A stretch of DNA of 15,117 nt from Candidatus Cloacimonadota bacterium (lineage in GTDB: Bacteria > Cloacimonadota > Cloacimonadia > Cloacimonadales > Cloacimonadaceae). Position 1 is the stretch's first letter. Each line of letters opens with the position of its first letter. The notes beneath the pieces were generated by a model. That model did not search any database. It saw only the letters and a program-made list of their open reading frames with translations, and had not been told where the DNA came from. The position numbers were made by a program, and so were the translations under genes. The stretch lies in assembly GCA_023230795.1 (NCBI GenBank), contig JALNWR010000042.1, forward strand, positions 1-15,117. Reading direction: 5' to 3'. Below are positions 1 to 5,829 of this stretch, piece after piece.

Positions 1-1044
1 CTCCAGAAAGCCATAGTCCATAAAGTCTTTGAGGCTGGCCTTCCTTTTGTCTTTGGAATCTCTGGCTTTCTTTTCATCACGCAAGGAGAGCAGGATGTCC
101 ATATTGTCATAGATCGGCTGCATCCAGGGATTCAGTTTATCGTCTTTGGAGCCGGGCAGATATCCGATGTCTTTGCCCAGAGGAGAGATGGGACGGGAGA
201 TCACCAGACGCTTGTATTTCTCTTCATCCATCACCTTGCTGAGCCCGGCAGCCATCGCCAGCAGGGTCTTGCCTGTGCCGGCTTTTCCGGAAAGGCTCAC
301 CAGCTTGATATTGTCATCCAGCAGAAGGTCCAGAGCCATAGCCTGTTCAAAATTGCGATCGGTAATATTAAAGACTTCCTGTCCGGTATAATGGGACAGC
401 TTGCATAGTCTGTTTTGCTCTGCATCATAACGTAAGTTGTACATAGCCTCAGTATTGCCTTTGGAGCTTACCCGCACAAACTGATTCGGGTATAGGTAGT
501 CAAAGGGATTGTCAATATAGTCGCTGCTGGAAAGCTTTTGCAAGAGCAGATCATCCAGCTCTTCATGAGACCAGCCGGTATAAAACTCATCAAATTTGAC
601 AGTGCCACTCTCAAAATTCTCAGCTTGAATGCCCATGGTATCTGCCTTGATACGCACATTCAGGTCCTTTGAAACCAGAACTACCTGGGTATCCGGATAT
701 TTCCGTTGAAAGTAAAGCGCTGTACCGATGATGAGGTTGTCGCTCTTATCCATGAAAATCAGTTCGGAAGCGGCTTTTACTACTTCACGATTTACCGTAA
801 CCTGGATCACACCACCTTGATCTGTGGGTACTCCGTCTTGCAATTTACCGTTTTGGCGCAGATCATCAAGATAGCGGCTGACCTGTCTGGCATTGCGGCT
901 TTTTTCATCCAGACCTTTCTTAAACTGGTCTATTTCTTCGATTACTACGATGGGGATTACCACCCGGTTGTCCTCAAAAGCAAAGAGCGCGCGGGGATTG
1001 TGAATCAACACATTGGTATCCAGTACAAATATCTTCTTCTCCAT
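1..1044 (-). CDS. PIN-PhoH family ATPase (YlaK/PhoH2-like), 3' end outside the window
   Basis: The reverse strand stays open for 348 codons from ATG at 1044 to the window edge. Residues 1-~145 form a PIN nuclease domain: it opens MEKKIFVLDTNVLIHNP, and acidic residues D9, E36/E37, D102 and D127 sit where PIN domains hold their metal ions. After a linker, a PhoH-type P-loop follows, SGKAGTGKT at residues 252-260. PIN-PhoH fusions (PhoH2/YlaK) are known as ATP-dependent RNA helicase/ribonucleases in mycobacteria; a cytosolic RNA-processing role here is inferred. The start has a GGAG ribosome binding site about 7 nt upstream (near 1051-1054). The C-terminal part of the ATPase, including Walker B, lies beyond the window. 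The tRNA-Leu gene lies 126 bp upstream on the same strand. No small antitoxin-like ORF was recognised upstream. Confidence 0.93.
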   Translation of the reverse strand, partial: MEKKIFVLDTNVLIHNPRALFAFEDNRVVIPIVVIEEIDQFKKGLDEKSRNARQVSRYLDDLRQNGKLQDGVPTDQGGVIQVTVNREVVKAASELIFMDKSDNLIIGTALYFQRKYPDTQVVLVSKDLNVRIKADTMGIQAENFESGTVKFDEFYTGWSHEELDDLLLQKLSSSDYIDNPFDYLYPNQFVRVSSKGNTEAMYNLRYDAEQNRLCKLSHYTGQEVFNITDRNFEQAMALDLLLDDNIKLVSLSGKAGTGKTLLAMAAGLSKVMDEEKYKRLVISRPISPLGKDIGYLPGSKDDKLNPWMQPIYDNMDILLSLRDEKKARDSKDKRKASLKDFMDYGFLE

Positions 1045-1170
1045 TAAGTCTCCATATTATGTTTTCTGTTCTTTGATTTTACCAGATACAGGAAGGTGGA
1101 AAAGCCGTCAATGATTTTGTTTCTTAGTGCCTTTGAAGAGGAATTGATTCTAGAAATTTAAACAAAAAAA

Positions 1171-1258
1171 TGGTGCTGAAGGGGGGACTCGAACCCCCAT
1201 GAGCTAAGCGCTCACTAGTCCCTGAAACTAGCGTGTATACCAATTTCACCACTTCAGC
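1171..1258 (-). tRNA. tRNA-Leu (anticodon CAG), CCA encoded
   Basis: Read on the minus strand, this folds as a class II tRNA of 88 nt. The acceptor stem pairs GCTGAAG (1258-1252) with CTTCAGC (1181-1175), and ACCA is encoded at 1174-1171. The anticodon stem CTAGT/ACTAG encloses the loop TTCAGGG, giving anticodon CAG (1224-1222), which reads leucine CUG codons. A long variable arm TGAGC-GCTTA-GCTCA is typical of tRNA-Leu. The T arm is GGGGG-TTCGAGT-CCCCC. A run of seven T directly follows the CCA on the transcribed strand (1170-1164). A TTGACA lies upstream on the minus strand at 1302-1297 but has only a poor -10 partner. Confidence 0.97.
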
Positions 1259-1656
1259 ATATGTTGTAGGCACCAATCTCAGAAACGGGGCTTTTCTGTC
1301 AAGATAATTGCGTAAGATAAGCAAAATACAGCAAGTCTGAACGCTCTTCTATGTCTGCTAAAAGCATCCTCTATTTGAACTTAAATGATCTTTCGCTATT
1401 TGAGAAGTTCTCATTGCCTTCGTTTATGACCTGCAAAATATCGCTTGCACTGTTTTATCCCGGCCTTCACAGCAGAAATGCAGATAAATATAGGGCAGGG
1501 AATAGGGGAGAGGCATATTCATAACTATATGTAAATCAGTTTGATGCTTGTAGCCATCAAGGTATTCTGAACTGCCTGGCCTGCTAAAAATGATTGACAG
1601 GATTGCGCTGCATTCGAAACTTGATAAATAGAAAATAAAAACACCCTGGAGGAAAT
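1259..1656. other. Intergenic region between divergent tRNA-Leu and butyrate kinase
   Basis: No convincing gene was found in these 398 bases. They should hold divergent promoters. On the minus strand TTGACA at 1302-1297 is a -35 candidate for the tRNA. On the plus strand TTGACA at 1594-1599 is a -35 candidate for butyrate kinase, but the nearest A/T-rich -10-like sequence (TTGATA, 1621-1626) is about 21 bp away, which is too far to be a good match. A G-rich patch at 1493-1513 has three GGG runs plus a GG and could at most form a weak quadruplex. The strong ribosome binding site GGAGG at 1648-1652 belongs to the kinase gene. Confidence 0.5.
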
Positions 1657-2736
1657 ATGAACTACCGCGTTCTCGCGATCAATCCTGGCTCTACTTCAAC
1701 CAAAATTGCAGTGTATGAAGGAGAAAGCCCTCTTTTTGAAAAGACTCTGCGGCATGATCCGGCCGAGCTTGAACCCTTTGCTGGTATTATCGAACAATAT
1801 GATTTTCGTAAAGCTCTGGTAATGGAAGCTATGCGCGAACATGATATTGATCCCGGCAGCCTGCATGCAGTGGTGGGCAGAGGCGGACTTTTGCGCTCTG
1901 TAAAAGGCGGCACGATGAAGATCAGCCCCTCTATGATGCGCGATCTGAAAGATACCGCTTTGTGGGGAAGGATTCATGCCTCAAATCTGGGAGCATTTAT
2001 AGCCAACGCAATCTCGGAAGAACTGCATATCCCAGGATTTATAGTTGATCCTGTGGTGGTGGATGAATTTGAGGATATCGCCAGAATCTCCGGGATTCCG
2101 GAAATCGAGCGAAAGAGTTTGTTCCACGCTTTGAATATACGTTACATAGCCAGATTGATGGCCAAGGCATTGGGCAAAGACATCTCGCAAGTCAATCTCA
2201 TCGGAGTGCACATGGGTGGCGGCATCTCGGTGGCTGCGATCAAAGATGGCAAAGTAGTGGATGTAAATAACGCTTTATTGGGCATGGGACCCTTCTCTCC
2301 GCAAAGAGCCGGAGCCCTGCCCATCGGTGATCTTCTGGATATGGCCTACAGCGGGAAATATACCAAGAAAGAGCTGAATACATATCTTACTAAGACCGCC
2401 GGATTGATGGCATATCTGGGCACAGACAGCGGCATCGAAGTGGATAAGCGCATCAAGGAAGGCGACAAAAAAGCCAAATTGATCCTGGAAGCCATGTGCT
2501 ATCAGGTAGCAAAAGAGATCGGCGCATCCGCATCTGCCCTCAGCGGAAAAGTGGATGGCATCTTCCTCTCAGGCGGTCTGGTTTACAACGATTTTATCGT
2601 GAATCAGATTACCGAGCGCTGCTCCTTTATCGCAAAAATTTACCTGTATCCGGGCGAGAAAGAGATGGAAGCCCTGTGTCAGGGTGGAATCCGGGTTCTC
2701 AAAGGCATGGAAGAAGCCATGGATTATCCTTATTAA
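1657..2736 (+). CDS. buk: Butyrate kinase (acetokinase family)
   Basis: This 359-residue protein matches butyrate kinases in length and motifs. The acetokinase-family ATP-binding signature NPGSTSTK is at residues 9-16, and the second phosphate-binding motif HMGGGISVAA starts at H185. The glycine-rich segment SGGLVYND near the C-terminus is also typical. The enzyme interconverts butyryl phosphate plus ADP with butyrate plus ATP in the cytosol, giving substrate-level ATP. Close relatives also act on branched-chain acyl phosphates, so isobutyrate or isovalerate from amino acid fermentation is possible. The start is supported by GGAGG at 1648-1652, 4 nt upstream. No phosphate butyryltransferase gene, the usual partner, is in the window. 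The next gene begins 144 bp downstream and is functionally unrelated. Confidence 0.95.
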   Translation: MNYRVLAINPGSTSTKIAVYEGESPLFEKTLRHDPAELEPFAGIIEQYDFRKALVMEAMREHDIDPGSLHAVVGRGGLLRSVKGGTMKISPSMMRDLKDTALWGRIHASNLGAFIANAISEELHIPGFIVDPVVVDEFEDIARISGIPEIERKSLFHALNIRYIARLMAKALGKDISQVNLIGVHMGGGISVAAIKDGKVVDVNNALLGMGPFSPQRAGALPIGDLLDMAYSGKYTKKELNTYLTKTAGLMAYLGTDSGIEVDKRIKEGDKKAKLILEAMCYQVAKEIGASASALSGKVDGIFLSGGLVYNDFIVNQITERCSFIAKIYLYPGEKEMEALCQGGIRVLKGMEEAMDYPY

Positions 2737-2772
2737 CCTGCGAATATTGATGCAAATCAGTTTAAACTCACG

Positions 2773-2859
2773 GGGGAGCGAAGCGGTGCAGCTAAGCTCC
2801 CCTTCGAGAATCAAATGTAGCCGGAGGATGCTATTTCTCCGCTCCAGCCAAAACGGAGC
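2773..2859 (+). repeat. Cluster of short inverted repeats between buk and the C11 peptidase gene
   Basis: The 144-bp gap holds several GC-rich stems. GGGGAGC (2773-2779) pairs with GCTCCCC (2796-2802) across a 16-nt loop; no T tract follows, so it is not a standard terminator. CGGAG (2822-2826) can pair with CTCCG (2837-2841), and the same CTCCG can instead pair with CGGAG at 2854-2858, giving alternative folds. AGCTCCC occurs twice, at 2795-2801 and 2868-2874. The structures lie just before the peptidase start, which has no clear ribosome binding site. A role in the mRNA leader or in 3'-end protection of buk is possible but unproven. Confidence 0.45.
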
Positions 2860-2880
2860 TTTAGGCAAGCTCCCGTACAG

Positions 2881-4578
2881 ATGCGACCTTGTATGCAGTT
2901 AAATATTCGAAAAATCCTCTTTATCCTGGCTATTATCCTCAGCTGCAGCACTGCTCTTCTGGCCACAGATTGGACTGTATTGGTCTATATGGCAGCGGAC
3001 AACGATCTCTCCTCTTATGCTATACAAGATATAATTCAGATGGAGAGGGCAGCTCAGGCAACAGACCTCAAGCTTGTGGTGCAGGTGGATTTGCCAGAGC
3101 TGGGCGCAAAGCGTTACTTGATTCAGGAAAATCAATCCTCTGTGATCAGCTCTCCTGCAATACAAAATCTCGGCATCATAGACAGCGGCGATCCCAGGCA
3201 GCTCAAAGACTTTATCCGTTGGGGCTTTGGCCGCTATCCCTCCCAGCACAAAATGCTGATTATCTGGTCTCATGCTGATAGCTGGTACAAAAATCCCAAG
3301 TATATAGCTCCGGATCAAGGCTCTGGCAATGTGATCGGAGTGGCCAATGGCGAACTATCTGAAGCTCTGAGCGCCGGGCCCAAGCTGGATATATTGCTTT
3401 TTGATGCCTGCAGCATGCAGAGTATAGAGATAGTGCACACTTTGAGGCACTATGCCGATATCATAGTAGGGTCGGCGGATCAGGTTCCCGTAAATGGCTT
3501 TCCTTACGACACCATAGTGCCTGTATTGGCGGGAGACCCAGAGCTTTTGGCAGAGAAATTGCCCAAACTATATACGGATTCATATATGCCCGGATCCCAG
3601 AACAACCCTTCCATGGGCTATTTCATCACCACTTGCTCAGCTGTTAAGACGGATAAAGCAGAAGACTTCTATCAAGCTTTTACAGATTTCTCCAGAGCCC
3701 TCAGACCTGTAGCATCAGATCTGGCTGCCATCCGCAAAGAGTTGTTTGAGATGAATAGCGGGTATGCAGACGTAGATTTGCAGCAGTTTTTGACCAGAAT
3801 CCATCAGGCTGGTTTGGTCGACAGCACCCCTATATCAGACCTGCTCCAAGAGATGATTTTGGCCTCTTCTTACACTTTGCCCTGGCCGGAATTTGACCTT
3901 TCCTGCCTGGCTCTCTGGTATCCGGATATTCGCTACAATCTCAATGCGGCCTGGAAAATCTATATGCAGATGGAATTTGGCAAAACCGGCTGGCTGAGCC
4001 TGGTAAACCTTGCTTTGGGAGAAGATACCATCCCGCCGGCGAGCCCTGAATTGATCAGACAATTTACCCGTTTTGGCAAGCTCTATCTCCAGCTCAAGGC
4101 TCCGATGGATGTTGATTCTTTATACTACCATCTGGATGCTGACAATCTGAGCCTGGACATCTACCCTAAGGCTTATGCAGAAGAATTTGAGCTGTCTTTT
4201 GATTTTTCAACCGACGGTAGTTACAGCATCTATGCCATTGATAGATCAGATAATGTATCCTCCCCCTTGACTGGAGATTACAGCTATGAGCCGCCCCAAT
4301 CTGCCCTGCTGATTTATCCAAACCCCATCAGGGATATCAGGTCTGCCTTTTTGGAATGGTTCTTTGAGCAGAGCAAGGATGAATCCGTGAGCCTGAGACT
4401 ATATAATATCAAGGGACAAAGGCTGATTGATTATCGGTTTAACGTGCCCAGTCAAAGCCCCGGGATGCTCAAACTGGATTTGGTGCCTGGACTGTCCGGG
4501 CTGGCGCAGGGAATCTACCTGTTGGAGCTAAACAGCGGCGGCCGGAAAATGCACAAAAAACTGACTATCTTATACTGA
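2881..4578 (+). CDS. Secreted clostripain-like cysteine peptidase (family C11) with T9SS-like C-terminal tail
   Basis: A signal peptide (hydrophobic core FILAIILSCSTALLA, about residues 14-28) is followed by a C11 peptidase domain. This opens WTVLVYMAADNDL and carries the catalytic pair: His131 in WSHADSW and Cys177 in LFDACSM. The following SADQVPVNGFPYD also matches the family. C11 enzymes cleave after Arg or Lys. A beta-rich, Ig-like segment (about 385-475) leads to a final ~87-residue domain beginning YPNP at 479, containing LYNIKGQ and GIYLLEL, and ending in a basic stretch plus KKLTILY. That pattern resembles the type A sorting domain of type IX secretion, so export across the outer membrane is inferred. 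Two starts are possible: ATG 2881 and ATG 2893. Neither has a Shine-Dalgarno; 2893 gives the more ordinary signal peptide (MQLNIRK...). Confidence 0.88.
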   Translation: MRPCMQLNIRKILFILAIILSCSTALLATDWTVLVYMAADNDLSSYAIQDIIQMERAAQATDLKLVVQVDLPELGAKRYLIQENQSSVISSPAIQNLGIIDSGDPRQLKDFIRWGFGRYPSQHKMLIIWSHADSWYKNPKYIAPDQGSGNVIGVANGELSEALSAGPKLDILLFDACSMQSIEIVHTLRHYADIIVGSADQVPVNGFPYDTIVPVLAGDPELLAEKLPKLYTDSYMPGSQNNPSMGYFITTCSAVKTDKAEDFYQAFTDFSRALRPVASDLAAIRKELFEMNSGYADVDLQQFLTRIHQAGLVDSTPISDLLQEMILASSYTLPWPEFDLSCLALWYPDIRYNLNAAWKIYMQMEFGKTGWLSLVNLALGEDTIPPASPELIRQFTRFGKLYLQLKAPMDVDSLYYHLDADNLSLDIYPKAYAEEFELSFDFSTDGSYSIYAIDRSDNVSSPLTGDYSYEPPQSALLIYPNPIRDIRSAFLEWFFEQSKDESVSLRLYNIKGQRLIDYRFNVPSQSPGMLKLDLVPGLSGLAQGIYLLELNSGGRKMHKKLTILY

Positions 4579-4598
4579 TATCATGGACTTGAGCAAGC

Positions 4599-4708
4599 TG
4601 TGGATAAGTTGTGGATAAGTTTTGTGATAGAAAGGAAACAGAATACTATAGCGTTGTATATCAGCGAGATAGAATTTAGTACTTATCCACTTCAGTTTGT
4701 GGATAAGT
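4599..4708. promoter_or_regulatory. Cluster of four DnaA boxes (possible origin, DnaA-titration or DnaA-regulated site)
   Basis: Three perfect copies of the consensus box TGTGGATAA (reverse complement TTATCCACA) lie at 4599-4607, 4610-4618 and 4698-4706. A fourth with one mismatch, TTATCCACT, is at 4683-4691 in the opposite orientation. The first two form an exact tandem of the 11-mer TGTGGATAAGT (4599-4609, 4610-4620), one helical turn apart. The last two form a perfect 10-bp inverted repeat, ACTTATCCAC (4681-4690) and GTGGATAAGT (4699-4708), around 8 bp. The 60 bp between the pairs are about 32% G+C. This whole array sits in the intergenic gap before the RNA methyltransferase gene. DnaA binding is inferred from the motif. 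Confidence 0.75.
4622..4649 (+). promoter_or_regulatory. Possible promoter for the RNA methyltransferase gene, between the DnaA boxes
   Basis: TTGTGA (4622-4627) and TACTAT (4644-4649) each match the sigma-70 consensus at four of six positions and are 16 bp apart. Initiation just downstream would place the inverted DnaA-box pair (4681-4708) within the early transcribed leader. The match is weak and rests on sequence alone. Confidence 0.3.
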
Positions 4709-4741
4709 ATGTAGATATCTGAAAAATCAAGGAGCTATAGG

Positions 4742-5473
4742 ATGAGCCCAAACTCACGGATTTCAAAACAGAGAATCAGCGATTTGGCCAAGCTGAAACA
4801 AAAGAAATACCGGCAGGAGCAGAAACTGGTGATAGTAGAAGGTCAGCGCCTTATCGATCAACTGCTCATATACGGCATAAGACCTGAAGAACTATATTTT
4901 GTGAAGCGTCCGCAAATCGATCTGGGCGGGATTAGTAGCTTTGAATTGACTCAATACCAGATGCAGCGTATCTGTGAGAGCGAACATCCAGCGGATTTGG
5001 CCGGACTGTTCCGTTTGCCTCAGGCTCGTAAACAAAAGCACAAGCGAGCCCTGTATCTGGACAGAATATCAGACCCAGGAAATCTGGGAACCATATTCCG
5101 AACCGCTGCTGCGTTTGGGATAGCGGGCATCCTGCTCTCCGAGGTCTGCTGCGAGATTGCCAGCCCCAAGGTGATCCGCGCTTCTCTGGGAGCAGTATAT
5201 AAGGTGCCTTTCCACTATGTCAGCCCCCTGGATTTACCCGCTGAGAAGGCCAGACTATTGGCTTTGGACATGAACGGCGCTATCAGCCTTTCCAAACATC
5301 AGCCTTCCCAGGAAGACGAAATCTACATCCTGGGTAGTGAAGCCCACGGCATAGATCCAGAATTGCTCAAAATAGCCCATGCCACCTTGAGGATAGAAAT
5401 GAAAGAGGGGATGGAGTCGTTGAATGTAGCGATGAGTGCAGCGATTCTTTGCTACCACTTAAGCTATGGATGA
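4742..5473 (+). CDS. TrmH/SpoU family RNA 2'-O-methyltransferase
   Basis: The 243-residue protein has the standard SpoU layout. A basic N-terminal RNA-binding region (about 1-85, with VIVEGQRLIDQLL) precedes a trefoil-knot SPOUT catalytic domain. All three motifs are present: motif 1 DRISDPGNLGTIFRTAAAFG with N114 and R120; motif 2 LGSEAHGI with E200; and motif 3 MKEGMESLNVAMSAAI with S226 and N228. Such enzymes transfer a methyl group from S-adenosylmethionine to a ribose 2'-OH in rRNA or tRNA. The RlmB/TsnR branch (23S rRNA) is the likeliest, but the target cannot be told from sequence alone. The start is fixed by AAGGAG at 4729-4734, 7 nt upstream. The DnaA-box cluster lies 35-140 bp upstream of the start. 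Confidence 0.92.
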   Translation: MSPNSRISKQRISDLAKLKQKKYRQEQKLVIVEGQRLIDQLLIYGIRPEELYFVKRPQIDLGGISSFELTQYQMQRICESEHPADLAGLFRLPQARKQKHKRALYLDRISDPGNLGTIFRTAAAFGIAGILLSEVCCEIASPKVIRASLGAVYKVPFHYVSPLDLPAEKARLLALDMNGAISLSKHQPSQEDEIYILGSEAHGIDPELLKIAHATLRIEMKEGMESLNVAMSAAILCYHLSYG

Positions 5474-5524
5474 TCTGCCCAAGCTTCCCTTTTGCCACTA
5501 ACTTGCTTTGGACTTATTTTCAAC

Positions 5525-5556
5525 TCGAGTTGACTCGAAGGCTCGAGTCAGTTCGA
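5525..5556. repeat. CTCGAG-rich inverted repeat, 14-bp stem with 4-nt loop
   Basis: TGACTCGA (5531-5538) and TCGAGTCA (5543-5550) are perfect inverted copies around AGGC. As RNA the stem can extend by six more pairs (5525-5530 with 5551-5556), including a tandem U-G/G-U wobble, for 14 bp in all. The overlapping AACTCGAGTT (5522-5531) is itself a palindrome. Neither strand has a T tract after the stem, so it does not look like a simple terminator. A second stem follows: CCGAG (5564-5568) with CTCGG (5580-5584). Confidence 0.6.
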
Positions 5557-5600
5557 ATTAAAACCGAGTTAAAAGCAAGCTCGGCGAAAGAGGAGTTTAC

Positions 5601-5666
5601 ATGAAAGAAGATTGTTTGGAGTTGAAGCGCCATACGGAGTCTATACATATACTAGCAATTACTTAG
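5601..5666 (+). CDS. Possible 21-residue small protein or leader peptide within the hairpin
   Basis: An AGGAG ribosome binding site at 5591-5595 stands 5 nt before an ATG at 5601. The reading frame begins MKEDCLELKRH, ends LAIT and stops with TAG at 5664-5666. The start codon is the outermost base of the long hairpin, and the stop codon touches the right arm, so the ORF spans the left arm and the whole loop. There is no signal peptide or membrane segment. I do not recognise the peptide. The good ribosome binding site is the only evidence for translation; the ORF may be fortuitous. Confidence 0.3.
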   Translation: MKEDCLELKRHTESIHILAIT

Positions 5667-5697
5667 GCGCTTTGACTCCAAACAATCTGACTTTCAT
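5601..5697. repeat. Long imperfect inverted repeat (22-bp arms plus 7-bp outer arms, 34-nt loop)
   Basis: The inner arms 5610-5631 and 5666-5687 are inverted copies over 22 positions. The only two differences are adjacent and become a U-G/G-U wobble pair in RNA, so the helix is unbroken. Outside a small internal loop (AA at 5608-5609, TGA at 5688-5690), ATGAAAG (5601-5607) pairs with CTTTCAT (5691-5697). The loop 5632-5665 is A/T-rich and contains TATACATATA. Neither strand ends in a T tract after the stem. It could be a MITE-like element, the fold of a small RNA, or a regulatory hairpin; the sequence does not decide. Confidence 0.75.
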
Positions 5698-5750
5698 TCC
5701 CGGTGGCGAAAGTAGGCTTTCAATAAAGTTCATAAGGCTGTACAAAGCGA

Positions 5751-5777
5751 AAGAGACCTCCACAGGGAAGGTCTCTT
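5751..5777 (-). terminator. Probable intrinsic terminator for ctlX
   Basis: AAGAGACCT (5751-5759) and AGGTCTCTT (5769-5777) form a 9-bp stem with a 9-nt loop. On the minus strand, the direction of ctlX, the stem is followed by a T-rich stretch (TTTCGCTTTG, running down to about 5744). It lies about 53 nt past the ctlX stop codon. On the plus strand the stem is followed by CGGCG, so termination of rightward transcription is less likely. Confidence 0.55.
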
Positions 5778-5829
5778 CGGCGTATTGATTACTTTAATTT
5801 TGCTGTCCAAGGACAGTCATAAAATAAGC

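Larger units (their letters stand above)
5583..5712 (+). repeat. Direct repeat GGCGAAAG flanking the long hairpin
   Basis: GGCGAAAG occurs at 5583-5590 and again at 5705-5712, on either side of the long inverted repeat. A related GCGAAAG is at 5747-5753. The 8-bp copies could be a target-site duplication around a small non-autonomous element of about 114 bp, but the inverted repeats do not begin directly at the direct repeats (10 and 7 bp gaps), which weakens that reading. Confidence 0.3.
5474..5829. other. Structured intergenic region between the methyltransferase gene and ctlX
   Basis: This 356-bp gap between convergent genes holds, in order: a run of CTCGAG-like repeats forming a long stem (5525-5556), a smaller stem (5564-5584), a ribosome binding site with a 21-codon ORF inside a long inverted repeat (5601-5697), a GAAAG/CTTTC mini-hairpin (5708-5721), a terminator-like stem (5751-5777) and a tight palindrome CTGTCC-AA-GGACAG (5803-5816). 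No protein gene of normal size was found. The density of inverted repeats is much higher than in other gaps of this window. Confidence 0.7.

Noticed and set aside
1493..1513. G-rich patch as a G-quadruplex
   Set aside because: Only three runs of GGG or longer plus one GG; too weak to claim.
2439..2447. AGTGGATAA, a single-mismatch DnaA box inside buk
   Set aside because: Isolated, encodes conserved coding sequence, and far from the intergenic cluster; chance is the simplest explanation.
2899..3318. 139-codon minus-strand ORF
   Set aside because: Antisense shadow of the C11 peptidase gene.
5525..5556. Reading the CTCGAG stem as an intrinsic terminator for the methyltransferase gene
   Set aside because: No T tract follows the stem on either strand.
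5610..5687. Reading the long inverted repeat as a CRISPR or insertion-sequence end
   Set aside because: There is only one pair of arms, no spacer series, and no transposase or cas gene anywhere in the window.
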